Assembly: GCA_020723325.1 (NCBI GenBank)
Contig: DYJD01000003.1
Span: 103,822-167,821 of the forward strand
Origin: Desulfosudis oleivorans
GTDB lineage: Bacteria; Desulfobacterota; Desulfobacteria; Desulfobacterales; SURF-7
Length of the DNA stretch: 64,000 nucleotides
Reading direction: 5' to 3'
The first letter of the stretch is position 1. Each line of letters opens with the position of its first letter. The notes beneath the pieces were generated by a model, which was not told the origin of the DNA, did not search any database, and saw only the letters and a program-made list of their open reading frames with translations. Both the position numbers and the translations under genes were made by a program. Below, one piece after another: positions 18,048 to 27,951 of the stretch.

Positions 18048-18127
18048 GGCCTTGATCATTGTTTCGGCCATCCTCCATTGTGGGAGCGGCTTCCAGCCGC
18101 GATAAGGCCGAAACGATGACCAAGGCC
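18048..18127. repeat. 80-bp REP-like palindromic element, copy 2
   Basis: Five mismatches over 80 bp to 11324-11403, same orientation. Confidence 0.9.
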
Positions 18128-18426
18128 CAAAAAACTGAGGGTGCTGATGGAATCAAGGTTTGGGTATGATGCGCCCGTGAAGACACCCAGGAACTATCAG
18201 AACACTTGAAACATGTTTATGAAAGAATCGCCAGGCCCAGCCCATTAATCTTGAATGCATGTCATTCAAAGAAAAAAATACATTCAATTCCCCTTGATCG
18301 CTGCTTGCGCCGTTGGACCGTATCTGGTAAATAATATAATTTTAACAAGTACAATAATAGTATAACTTATTAGAAGGATAGGAAATCCCTGGGATAGAGA
18401 TTGGGTTGTATCCCGAGGTTTTGATT

Positions 18427-20550
18427 ATGGATAAAGTGGATAAAGAAAAAACAGCTTCGGAAATCATAAAAAAGCGCGGGCGCAAGACCACGGCTGGGAT
18501 TTTTCGCCGTCTTTTTCGGATTGCCCTGGTTTTGGCCTTGTTCCTGCTGATCATAGGCGGAGGGGCGCTCGCAGCTTTTTACTTTCATTTGCAAGGGGAT
18601 CTGCCGCAAATCACCTCCCTTAAGGATTATCGGCCGTACCTGATCACCACGGTCTATTCCGATGACGGCCGCAAGATCGCCGAATTTTTCAAGGAACGCA
18701 GAATCGTGGTACCTTTATCCAAAATCCCCGAAAAACTGACCAAGGCTTTTATCGCGGCCGAGGATTCCCGCTTTTATGTTCACAAAGGGATCGATCTCAT
18801 CAGCGTCATCCGGGCCATGTTCAAAAACATCGAGGCCGGGGCCATTGTGCAGGGCGGCAGCACCATCACCCAACAGGTCACCAAATCCTTTTTGCTGACG
18901 CCGGAGCGCAGTTACACCCGCAAAATGAAAGAGGCCATTCTTTCCTATCGGATCGACAAGCTTTTTTCAAAAGAAGAGATCCTCTTCCTGTATCTCAACC
19001 AGATCTATCTCGGCCACGGCGCTTACGGAGTCGAGGCCGCAGCGGAGAATTACTTCGGAAAATCCGTATCGGAATTGAATCTGGCGGAATGCGCCATGCT
19101 GGCCGGTCTGCCCCAGGCCCCCAGCAAGGATTCCCCGTTCAGATATCCGGAAAGGGCCAAAAAGCGGCAAATTTATGTTCTGAACCGCATGGAGGCCGAG
19201 GGTTTCATCACCAACAGCCAGGCGGCCGAAGCCATGAATACCGTGCTGGATATCAAGCCGCGGCACAATATTTATATGGAGAAGGTCCCCTATTATGCCG
19301 AATACGTGCGGCAGTATATCGAGAAGAAATACGGCGAGGACAAGCTTTACAAGGAAGGTTTGAAAATTTACACCGCCGTCAACATTGAAATGCAAAAGAC
19401 CGCCCAGGAAGAAATCCTGGTGGGGTTGCAGGATTTGAACAAGCGCCACGGCTATCCTGAATCTTTAAAAAATGTTCAGCCCGTGCAAGGTCAAAAGCCG
19501 GGGCAGTCCCAGGATGTCCAGTCCGCCTTACTGTGCATGGAAACCGGCAGCGGGCATGTCAAAGCCATGGTGGGCGGCACGGATTTCAAGAACAGCCAGT
19601 TCAATCGCGCCATTCAATCCCGGCGCCAGCCCGGCTCGTCTTTCAAGCCCATCATTTATGCGGCTGCTTTGGACAAGGGCTATACCCCGGCTTCGGTGAT
19701 CCTGGACACGCCCATTGTGTTCAAGGATTCGGAAAACATGCCGGCCTGGAAACCGAAAAACTACGAAGGCAAGTTCGTGGGACCGACCCTGTTCCGGGAG
19801 GCCCTGGAAAAATCCAAAAACATCGTGACCATCAAAATCCTGCAGGACATCGGGGTGGGCTATGCCATCGACTATGCCCGCAAGCTGGGCATCACCTCTG
19901 ATTTATACCCGAACCTCTCCATTGCTCTGGGAGCTTCCGGGCTTTCCCTCCTGGAATCAGTGAATGCCTATTCGGTTTTTGCCAATCAAGGGGAATTGGT
20001 GGAACCGGTTTTCATCACCAAGATCGTGGACCGGGACGGTATCATCCTGGAGGAGACCCAGCCCAAACGCAAAAAGGTCATCGAGCCGAGCACGGCCTAT
20101 ATCATGACCAGCCTGTTGGAAGGCGTGATCAAGCGCGGGACCGGCAAGCGCGCCCTGGCCTTGAACCGGCCGGCGGCAGGCAAGACCGGCACCACCAATA
20201 AATTGAACGACGCCTGGTTTGTAGGTTACACCCCGGAATATGTGACCGGCGTGTGGGTTGGTTTTGACAGCGAGCAGCCCCTGGGCAAGGGCGAAACCGG
20301 CGGCAGGGCCGCCTGCCCCATTTGGCTGGGTTTCATGAAACGGGTCTTGGAAAACAAGCCGGTGCAAGTTTTCCAGGCCCCGGAAGGGGTGGTTTTCGCC
20401 AATATCGATGCCGGTACCGGCAAGCTGCCGATTGCGGAATCGACAAATACCATTTTTGAATGTTTCAAGGAAGGCACCGTGCCCACCGAGTACACTCAGG
20501 CAGCCGGAACGGTCACGGAAACCGATCAGTTGTTCAAGTCCGACATGTAA
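18427..20550 (+). CDS. mrcA: Penicillin-binding protein 1A (GT51 transglycosylase/transpeptidase)
   Basis: AFIAAEDSRFYVHKGIDLISVIRA, GGSTITQQVTKSFLLTPERSYTRKMKEAIL, QPGSSFKPIIYAAAL (SxxK) and GKTGTTN (KTG). Start set to ATG 18427. Confidence 0.95.
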   Translation: MDKVDKEKTASEIIKKRGRKTTAGIFRRLFRIALVLALFLLIIGGGALAAFYFHLQGDLPQITSLKDYRPYLITTVYSDDGRKIAEFFKERRIVVPLSKIPEKLTKAFIAAEDSRFYVHKGIDLISVIRAMFKNIEAGAIVQGGSTITQQVTKSFLLTPERSYTRKMKEAILSYRIDKLFSKEEILFLYLNQIYLGHGAYGVEAAAENYFGKSVSELNLAECAMLAGLPQAPSKDSPFRYPERAKKRQIYVLNRMEAEGFITNSQAAEAMNTVLDIKPRHNIYMEKVPYYAEYVRQYIEKKYGEDKLYKEGLKIYTAVNIEMQKTAQEEILVGLQDLNKRHGYPESLKNVQPVQGQKPGQSQDVQSALLCMETGSGHVKAMVGGTDFKNSQFNRAIQSRRQPGSSFKPIIYAAALDKGYTPASVILDTPIVFKDSENMPAWKPKNYEGKFVGPTLFREALEKSKNIVTIKILQDIGVGYAIDYARKLGITSDLYPNLSIALGASGLSLLESVNAYSVFANQGELVEPVFITKIVDRDGIILEETQPKRKKVIEPSTAYIMTSLLEGVIKRGTGKRALALNRPAAGKTGTTNKLNDAWFVGYTPEYVTGVWVGFDSEQPLGKGETGGRAACPIWLGFMKRVLENKPVQVFQAPEGVVFANIDAGTGKLPIAESTNTIFECFKEGTVPTEYTQAAGTVTETDQLFKSDM

Positions 20551-20566
20551 GTCAAACCGGTAAGGG

Positions 20567-21487
20567 CTATCGCTTGATTTTTCCGGGCAGGATAAATTCA
20601 TAGCGCCGGCCCAGCAGTTTGGTCTTGATCAGGCGGTCCAGCCGGCGAAAAGCCAGAAACAGGGTCCAGATCCATTTGTCCTCTTGATAATATTTCCGAA
20701 CCTCATCAAGCCCCAAGGGCTGTTCCTGGGGATCAAGAAAGCGGTTGATAACCTCAAGGGCTGCCGGCACCAGGTCCGGCCTTTGTTCCTTATATAGATT
20801 GGCGACCAGATCCGTAAAAACCAGGCGCGGTGAATAATAACGGTTCATGACATCGGCTAGAAAAGCCAGCCGGATGATCCAGCGCAAAAAACCGGGCGCA
20901 CTTTGCAGCAGCAGCTCGGGATCCTGTTGCTCCAGACCGTTTTTGCGTAAAAGGGGGGTGCTGGTGTCGATAAACATCAGGTCATCACTGTTGTCCGCCG
21001 GACCGACCCAATTGGAAAGCTGGCCGTCAATGGCCAGTTCCAGGCAAGGGCGCGCTGTTTGATTGAATGCCCACACCTTGTTGATTTCCATGACCACCTT
21101 TTCAAGCAGGGCCTGGGCCTGGTGCGGTTCCAGGGAATGAATCAATTGGTGGCAGAGACGGGCGCCGGGAAATTTTGCCTGGGCAATATAGAGCACCACC
21201 GGCCGATCCGGCACGGTGATGATATGGGTGGCGTGCTCCGGAAGATGGATACCGGCCTGGGTCAGCAGCCCGCAGTATTCGTGGTACATGGTTTCATAGG
21301 CCCGGGCCGCGGGCAGGCTCGTGAAAAGCGGCATGCGCTTGTATACCCGCTCCTCATCGTCCCCGATCTGGAAAATGGCGGAGATCTCCCCAAAGCCGAT
21401 GATGCGTCCGGCCACGGCCGAGGTTGCCAAATTCTGGGGGTCCAGCCCGGCTTCAAACCGCTGCAAAAGATCTTCATCGATTTTCAT
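20567..21487 (-). CDS. Conserved hypothetical protein (possibly DUF6206-like)
   Basis: 306-aa ORF MKIDEDLLQRFEAGLDPQNLATSAVAGRIIGFGEISAIFQIGDDEERVYKRMP, directly downstream of the aminotransferase; family label from memory. Confidence 0.6.
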   Translation of the reverse strand: MKIDEDLLQRFEAGLDPQNLATSAVAGRIIGFGEISAIFQIGDDEERVYKRMPLFTSLPAARAYETMYHEYCGLLTQAGIHLPEHATHIITVPDRPVVLYIAQAKFPGARLCHQLIHSLEPHQAQALLEKVVMEINKVWAFNQTARPCLELAIDGQLSNWVGPADNSDDLMFIDTSTPLLRKNGLEQQDPELLLQSAPGFLRWIIRLAFLADVMNRYYSPRLVFTDLVANLYKEQRPDLVPAALEVINRFLDPQEQPLGLDEVRKYYQEDKWIWTLFLAFRRLDRLIKTKLLGRRYEFILPGKIKR

Positions 21488-21501
21488 TTTGTTTTTTTTC
21501 C

Positions 21502-22758
21502 TTACAACCCGAGTATCTGTTTGGCTTCGTCAAGGCTTTTATCAATCCGGGCCAGGATTTCCTCGGCCAGCACCCCATCGATGATGAGGGGCGGCAGCAA
21601 CTGGCTGACCCGGGTGTTGTTGTTGGCATAAACGCTGAGGACGCCGTTGTTAAAAAGGGTTTTGGACAAAATCGGTCCGCAATGCTCGTTTTTCATTTCA
21701 ATGCCCATCATCAGGCCCAATTGGCGCAGACCCACCAGAATTTCAGGGTGTTTTGCCAAAAGGGTTTTGAAGCCGCTTTGGAAAATTCCGGCCAGCTCCC
21801 GCACATGTTCCAGGAAATGCGGCTGGGAGGAGATATTCAGGACCTGCAGGGCCGCGGGACAACCGACTTCAGCCCCGCCGAAGGTGGACACATGGATAAA
21901 GGGGCGGTCATGGAAAAAGGCTTCCAGGTGGGGGCGGAAACAGGTGGCGGTCATGGGGTAAATGCCGCCGGACAGGCCCTTGCCGATCACCAGGATGTCC
22001 GGAACCACATGGAAATGTTCTATCCCCCACAGCCGGCCGGTGCGGCCCAGTCCGGTCTGAATTTCATCCATGATGAGCAGGGTGCCTTTTTGATCGCAAA
22101 GATCACGCACAAAGGGGAAGTAGTCTTTATGGGGAACAGGGATTCCATAGGTGGCGGGGATGGTTTCAAAAATGACGGCGGCGGTACGGTCGTCCACCAC
22201 GGCGGCCAGGGCCGAAGGATCATCAAAGGGAACTTGAATAAAGCCCGGGGGATTTGGGCCGAAGGGGGCGCGGTATTGCTCATCGCCGGTGCAAAGGGCC
22301 AGGCCCGTATGGCCGTGATAGCCGCCGCCGGCTGAAATGATGTTCATTCTGCGGGTGAAGCCCCGGGCCAGTTTAATGGCCAGATCCACCGCTTCCCCGC
22401 CGCTCACGCCGAAGACCGAATAGGAAATATCGCCGGGCATCAGTTCCGCCAGTTTGCGGGCCAGCATGGCCCGGCTTTCACTGATCAAATGGTGGTTGCC
22501 GATGTCCAGTTCGGCAAGGCTCCGCCGCAAAGTATCGATGATGAGGGGATGGCGGTGCCCCAGATTGAATACACCGCCGTTGCAATGGCAGTTGATCAGC
22601 CTTCGACCGGAGGCGGCATCCCAGACATAGGGTCCCTCGCGGCGGCCGAACACGAAATCAATGCCGACACTTTCAAAAAAGTCGGCCTTGCCGGACGATA
22701 CATGCTTTCGAAAACCATCGATGATATTTTTTTTGGAATCCTGACCGATATATTGCAT
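21502..22758 (-). CDS. Class III aminotransferase (PLP-dependent)
   Basis: YVWDAASGRRLINCHCNGGVFNLGHRHP, SGGEAVDLAIKLARG, LIMDEIQTGLGRTGRLWGIEHFHVVPDILVIGKGLSGGIYPMTA. Start moved to ATG 22758 after an AGGGGG RBS. Confidence 0.93.
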   Translation of the reverse strand: MQYIGQDSKKNIIDGFRKHVSSGKADFFESVGIDFVFGRREGPYVWDAASGRRLINCHCNGGVFNLGHRHPLIIDTLRRSLAELDIGNHHLISESRAMLARKLAELMPGDISYSVFGVSGGEAVDLAIKLARGFTRRMNIISAGGGYHGHTGLALCTGDEQYRAPFGPNPPGFIQVPFDDPSALAAVVDDRTAAVIFETIPATYGIPVPHKDYFPFVRDLCDQKGTLLIMDEIQTGLGRTGRLWGIEHFHVVPDILVIGKGLSGGIYPMTATCFRPHLEAFFHDRPFIHVSTFGGAEVGCPAALQVLNISSQPHFLEHVRELAGIFQSGFKTLLAKHPEILVGLRQLGLMMGIEMKNEHCGPILSKTLFNNGVLSVYANNNTRVSQLLPPLIIDGVLAEEILARIDKSLDEAKQILGL

Positions 22759-22898
22759 GCTGCCCCCTAATATGGATGATGAAAGAAGCGCTGTAGGATG
22801 AATTTTTCCATGATGATTTTTCCCAACATAACGGGAAGCGCCTTTCAATGCAAGGCCGGTTTGGTTTGACCATAGTCATCGTTTTGATCGTAAGAAGT

Positions 22899-22936
22899 AA
22901 ATTCGAATGTCGATATTCGAATTTCGGATTTTTTGA
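22899..22936. repeat. Fragment of the TTCGAATATCGAAA long-palindrome element
   Basis: attcgaatgtcgatattcgaatttcggattttttgac nearly matches the right end of the 45264-45441 copy. Confidence 0.7.
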
Positions 22937-23052
22937 CTATCCGAAACGTTTATCAAGAGAACCGATTTTCATAGGCCCTGTTTGCATGGCGCAAACGCGC
23001 GTGTTACAATCTTTCATTAGAGTGAATCCCTTCAGCCTCCGGGAGGAGAGAA

Positions 23053-24174
23053 ATGCCAAAAAGCCCTCATTGCAAATTGGTCTTGCGCTTGATGACGATT
23101 GTGTTGCTGCTGTGTCTGAATGGTTGCGCCGGCCGGGTACCGGAAAGCGGTCCGGCCTTTAAGGCTCAAGCCTGGCCGGCGGCGGAAGCCCTGTTCCGCA
23201 AGGATTCACGCTGGCTGGGCGGTGACGGTGCCGGTTCCATAGATCTTGGCAATGGAAGGGTGCTTTGGCTGTTCGGCGACAGCCTGATCGAGCCCAAGGG
23301 GATTTTGGGCCGAAAGGGAGCCGGCATGGTGCGCAACAGCATTGCCGTTCAACAAGGGTATGACCCAACCCAAGCCTCCATGCGTTTTTTCTGGGGCGGT
23401 ACAGACAGCGCGCCGGCTGATTTTTTTCAGGCGGATCGTCCCGGGATCTGGCTCTGGCCCGGGCACGGGATTCGGCTGGGAGAGCGGCTCCTCATTTTTT
23501 TGATGGAAATCCGGCTTTCCCAAGCTGAATTTTTCGAGCCGGCGGGCTGGCGGGCGGTATTGATCACCAATCCTGATCAAGATCCGCAGGATTGGCGCTT
23601 GGTCCGGGCAAAAACCGTGGATCAAGGATTTCAGATCATGGTGGGTTCCGCTGCCGTGATCCGGGTGGCCGAGCATGTTTACGCTTATGGAGCCGAGTCG
23701 GTTCAAGGGCATCCGGTTTATCTGGCGCGCTGGGCCCTGGCCGCCGCACTTCAAGGAGATCTGCGGGAACCGGAGTGGTGGGATGGCCACCGCAAGACCT
23801 GGGTTCAAAACCATCAAGCCGGCGATAAACCCCCGCCGCTCTTCACCCAAGGCCAGATGGAATTCAGCGTTCATTTCGACCCTGGGCAGGGGGCCTATCT
23901 GCAAGTCCAGACCATGAGTTTCTGGGACCCCGCGATTGTGGTGCGAAAGGCCGAAGCCCCCACCGGCCCCTGGTCCGCGCCTGTGCCGGTGCATCATCCC
24001 AAGGAGAGCGATCGCAAGGGGCTGCTGGTCTATGCCGGCAAGGCCCATCCGGAGCTGGCCGGCGCCGATCTGATCATAACCTATGCTGTGAACACCTTTG
24101 ACCATGCCTCGGTGGTGGGGGATGAGGGGATTTACTACCCGAGGTTTGTCAGATTGGACTGGGATGAAAATTAG
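23053..24174 (+). CDS. DUF4185-like lipoprotein
   Basis: Signal peptide with lipobox LLLCLNGCAG; WLGGDGAGSIDLGNGRVLWLFGDSLIEPKG...RNSIAVQ; C-term APTGPWSAPVPVHHP. Confidence 0.75.
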   Translation: MPKSPHCKLVLRLMTIVLLLCLNGCAGRVPESGPAFKAQAWPAAEALFRKDSRWLGGDGAGSIDLGNGRVLWLFGDSLIEPKGILGRKGAGMVRNSIAVQQGYDPTQASMRFFWGGTDSAPADFFQADRPGIWLWPGHGIRLGERLLIFLMEIRLSQAEFFEPAGWRAVLITNPDQDPQDWRLVRAKTVDQGFQIMVGSAAVIRVAEHVYAYGAESVQGHPVYLARWALAAALQGDLREPEWWDGHRKTWVQNHQAGDKPPPLFTQGQMEFSVHFDPGQGAYLQVQTMSFWDPAIVVRKAEAPTGPWSAPVPVHHPKESDRKGLLVYAGKAHPELAGADLIITYAVNTFDHASVVGDEGIYYPRFVRLDWDEN

Positions 24175-24175
24175 G

Positions 24176-24380
24176 GGGAATCGCATGTGGTTTTTTCGGG
24201 GTCGGTATCGGGGTCGGTACCCGGAAAATCAAATCCATTTTTCAATACGCCAATAAAGTAATCGGCTCATGACAAAAAGAGCTTTGACTTGTTTAATTGA
24301 TTAGCATTTTGACAAGCCCTTTTATGGGCGACCCCGATCCCGATACCGACCCCGACCCCGAAAACCAAATGCGATTGCTC
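24176..24380. repeat. MITE/REP-like element with GGGGTCGGTATCGGGGTCGG arms, copy A
   Basis: Ends GGGAATCGCATGTGGTTTTTTCGGGGTCGGTATCGGGGTCGG and CCCGATACCGACCCCGACCCCGAAAACCAAATGCGATTGCTC are reverse complementary. Confidence 0.9.
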
Positions 24381-24397
24381 GGTCCTATTTCCTTTGA

Positions 24398-27300
24398 TCA
24401 TTGCTGAGCAGCGGCTTCCAGCAGTGGTTCAGCGCCTTTGATATCCAGTGATGACCGCAGAATCGGCCACATGTTTTTGAGAATATGCGTGGGCAAGCCG
24501 CTGGTAAAGGAGTATTTGGCGGCTTCTTCACCGCTGACAAAGGCGGTGAGAATGCCGTAATGGCGGTCGCCCAGGAAAAAGACAAAAGCCGCCGAGCGAC
24601 TGACGGTGCGCTGACCGGTGATCTGGCCGCCGGCGCCGAAGGTCTTGAAGCGGTGATCGCCGGTGCCGGTTTTACCGCCCACCACGACCATCGAGCCGTC
24701 CTGGGCCGCGAGGGCATTGTTCAACACACGGGCCGTGCCCTCCCGGGTTACCCCGATCAGGAGCTGCTTGGCAGCTTCGGCGACTTCGGTGGACAACACC
24801 CGCACTTCCGCAGCGCCCTTGGCATCCAAGATCGTTTCAAAGGGCGTGTCCTCGGCAAAATGCATTTTTTGGAAGCGGATGGACGGTTTTCGAAGGCCAT
24901 TATTGAGGATGATGCCCATAAGCTCTGCCAGGGCCGAAGGCTTGTCGCCGGAGCTGCCGATGGAAGAGGCATAGGAGGGGATCAGGAAATTAAAGGGATA
25001 GCCCACTTTTTTCCAGGCCTGATGAATATCCTGAAAAGCCTCCAATTCCAGGATGACGCGAATCCGTTTCAATTTTGCGGCCTTGTATCTGGTGCGGAAG
25101 AGCCAGCGGTAGACATCCTGTCTTTCCTGGGCGCTGGCTTTCATCATTTCCGAATAAGTGGCATTGGGGAAGCGGTGCTTATACCCCACCACCCAGAGTT
25201 CCAGAGGATGAATGTGGGCAATATAGCCCCGATCGCCCAAATTCATGGCGTCGAGTGCAAAGGTGGAATAAAACCGGGATAAAGTGCTCGGTGTGAGGGT
25301 GGATTCCGGGAAATGCTCGGCCATAAAAGCTGAAAAGGCCTGCATGTCGGTCTCGGGTTTCAGATAGCGAAAAACAGCGGCATATCCCGCAGGTCTATGT
25401 CGGATGGTTTTCAGCAGCAACGCGGCCGCCTCGCGCGGGGAGGCTTTGCTGTATTTACGGTAAAAACGTGCGAGAAAAACTGAACCTTCCTGGTCGGCGA
25501 ATTTGGACAGGTAGGTTTTGATATCATCATCATCCAGTTTTTCAAGATGGGACGGCGTGGACCCGATTCTTTCAAAAATATGATAGTAAACCATGTCGCG
25601 CATCAGGCGGATGAAGACCAGGTTTACGGAATTGTAAATGGCGGTTTTGAGGGTGTGGAATTTGAAATTATCGGTCTTGCTGAAATTGCCGAAGGAATGC
25701 AGGCCGCCGCCGGTGAAAAATTTTTCTTCTGGATTGGCGGAATACACCCGCTCCAGGGCGGCATCCAGCATGGTGGTGAGATTGCGTTCGGGTGTGGCGA
25801 GAAAATAGCCGATGGCCCAGCGCGTCAAGGGGTCCAGATTTCCTTCGGACCGCGCGATCAACTCAGCCCGTTTCATTTCTCCATATTTTTCATAAAGGGC
25901 CTCGATGATTTCAAGATAATGGACAATGGTCCTGAGTTTGGCGGTTGAACCCATGTCCACCTTGGCGCTTTCATCCATGTCAAAGGGCGTGCTGGTGCTG
26001 TTGGTGCGCACACGCAGCAGGTTGCCATGGTCCGTGCTTTCATAAAGGGAAATGCTGTAGGTGATGCCGGCGGGATTGCCTCGGGCCAGCAGATTGGGGG
26101 CGTTGAACCCGGCGCCATAAGCCGCGTCCCGATCCTTCATTCTTTGCAGGAAACCCATGACCTCGTTTTGCAATTCCAGTTTCAGGGTGCTGTAGACGGT
26201 CAGGTCGTAGCGATCCAGATTGTAAAAACGATTGCCTTTAAGATCCTCAAGCAATCTGGTCCGCAATAGATTGGCGGTTTTCCATTGCTCAAAAGGGATA
26301 GGGTAGTTGAAATCCATGTCCTGCCGGAAAATCGGCGGATGCTGTAAGGCCGCATCCCGCAGCTCCGCCGAAATGATGCCGGCTTCCGCCAGAATCTTTA
26401 AATAGCGGTCTGTAAGGGCTTGCAGCTTGTTGCGCTCCTTGATGAGCAAGGAGGAGGGCTGGCGATGGGACAGAAACAGGGTCAATACCTTGCGATATGC
26501 GGCGCCCGCTTCCTGCAGATTTACCTCGCTGTTTGAATCTTCCAGTGCAAATAAAAGCCGATTGACCTCATCCATATCCGTATCGAACCAGGCCCACAAT
26601 CCATCCCCAAGCCCATTGACTTCCCCGAATTTGGGAATGGCCGCCAGGGGAATGGAGTTGACATATTTCAGGAAAATCCGCTTGCGCATGGGATAAGTGT
26701 TTTCGCCTTCCAGGTAGGAGCGCAGGGAGGCGGAAACCATTTGGCGAAGCTTTTCACTCATATGGCCGGTGATACCTTCCGGCGAATGCTGATATTTTTC
26801 CAGTTGGGTGGCCAAGGTGCTGCCCCCGCCCACGGAGTGGCTGCTGTCGATGGCATCAATGGCCAGATCAAAAAAGGCTTTGCCCAGGCGCTCCCATTCC
26901 ACGGCCGGATTCATGGCCGACTGGCTTTTGTCCAGCAGGTGCCGGTTCTCGATGAACAGCAGGGTCTTCACGATGACGGGCGGAACAGCCTCAAAGGCTG
27001 GATAAATTCTTTGGGGATAGCGGGTGGCGAAGATTTCCTGGCCTTCACTGTCCAGGATGCGCAGACCGGCTTGGACTTTTTCATGGTAGATGGGAAAGAG
27101 GCCCAAATCCACAAGCTTGAGAAAGGTTTCAGAGGCCCTGGCCTGGCTTTCTACCTGATAGCCTTTATTGGAAAGCAGATCGGCCCAATAGGGGATCTGG
27201 CTGTAGCCCATGCGCAGGTCATAGGGACCGGTATTGGGAAAACGGATGGAATGACTTGGACCGGGTTCTTTCCAGAAATCAATGCCCCGGCAGATATGGG

Positions 27301-27403
27301 AGAAGAGCCGGGATTGCACAAAGGAGGTCTGCATTTCATTAAAAGCCCAGCTTGCCGAAAGCAACACCAAGAGTAACAGTAATATAATCTTTTTTAAGCG
27401 CAT
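24398..27403 (-). CDS. Transglycosylase/transpeptidase, class A PBP-like (GT51)
   Basis: SHSVGGGSTLATQLEKYQHSPEG (GT51), VDMGSTAKLRTIVHYLEI (SxxK), VVGGKTGTGDHR (KTG); N-terminal membrane anchor. Confidence 0.9.
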   Translation of the reverse strand: MRLKKIILLLLLVLLSASWAFNEMQTSFVQSRLFSHICRGIDFWKEPGPSHSIRFPNTGPYDLRMGYSQIPYWADLLSNKGYQVESQARASETFLKLVDLGLFPIYHEKVQAGLRILDSEGQEIFATRYPQRIYPAFEAVPPVIVKTLLFIENRHLLDKSQSAMNPAVEWERLGKAFFDLAIDAIDSSHSVGGGSTLATQLEKYQHSPEGITGHMSEKLRQMVSASLRSYLEGENTYPMRKRIFLKYVNSIPLAAIPKFGEVNGLGDGLWAWFDTDMDEVNRLLFALEDSNSEVNLQEAGAAYRKVLTLFLSHRQPSSLLIKERNKLQALTDRYLKILAEAGIISAELRDAALQHPPIFRQDMDFNYPIPFEQWKTANLLRTRLLEDLKGNRFYNLDRYDLTVYSTLKLELQNEVMGFLQRMKDRDAAYGAGFNAPNLLARGNPAGITYSISLYESTDHGNLLRVRTNSTSTPFDMDESAKVDMGSTAKLRTIVHYLEIIEALYEKYGEMKRAELIARSEGNLDPLTRWAIGYFLATPERNLTTMLDAALERVYSANPEEKFFTGGGLHSFGNFSKTDNFKFHTLKTAIYNSVNLVFIRLMRDMVYYHIFERIGSTPSHLEKLDDDDIKTYLSKFADQEGSVFLARFYRKYSKASPREAAALLLKTIRHRPAGYAAVFRYLKPETDMQAFSAFMAEHFPESTLTPSTLSRFYSTFALDAMNLGDRGYIAHIHPLELWVVGYKHRFPNATYSEMMKASAQERQDVYRWLFRTRYKAAKLKRIRVILELEAFQDIHQAWKKVGYPFNFLIPSYASSIGSSGDKPSALAELMGIILNNGLRKPSIRFQKMHFAEDTPFETILDAKGAAEVRVLSTEVAEAAKQLLIGVTREGTARVLNNALAAQDGSMVVVGGKTGTGDHRFKTFGAGGQITGQRTVSRSAAFVFFLGDRHYGILTAFVSGEEAAKYSFTSGLPTHILKNMWPILRSSLDIKGAEPLLEAAAQQ

Positions 27404-27951
27404 AGAATCTTAACAGCTTGATCTGTCTCTGAAACGAATATCGTGAAGATCACTTTAGCAGCCCCGGGGCGATGCAATTTGATGTAAGGACCGGCTTGCG
27501 GATTCCAATGGGTCAAAGAACCATGATGACGGTTTCGGCCTTGCTGGATCGAGCCATGTCGATTATGACTTTTTTATGCTTTTATTGTTTTTTTTTCAAT
27601 CTATTTTTGCTGTTTTTTTTCTTGCACAATTTGATCCATAATGTTCTAATACGCCCTTGATCGGCCGGTGGATGGATATACGCCGGCGGTGAAATTAAAA
27701 GAGGCAACTCCTGCTCCTAATAAAGCCTGATTGTTGCTGTTTGATGTAACGATACTCGTTTTGGATGGCTCGCGGTGAATATAAAATCCCTTTTTCATAT
27801 GGCTATGTTGCTTCATTTGTTAACGGCTGCAAAGGAATTTCAACTCGCACCTTATGCCTAGCATCTTTGCTTGTTCAACAGGTTTTTTGTTGTTAAGAAG
27901 CAATATCGAATCATCTTCCACCATAACAACTGCAAGATAAGTGTAAAAATC

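Noticed and set aside
22960-23052. Possible structured leader/riboswitch upstream of the DUF4185-like lipoprotein
   Set aside because: No recognisable conserved riboswitch core by eye; would need a covariance-model search.
27500-27540. GATGACGGTTTCGGCCTTG as a further REP arm
   Set aside because: Only a partial match to the 80-bp REP arms and no paired arm nearby.
27560-27625. Poly-T-rich tract as a terminator
   Set aside because: No clear GC stem precedes it, and the flanking genes are divergent, so no transcript is expected to end there.
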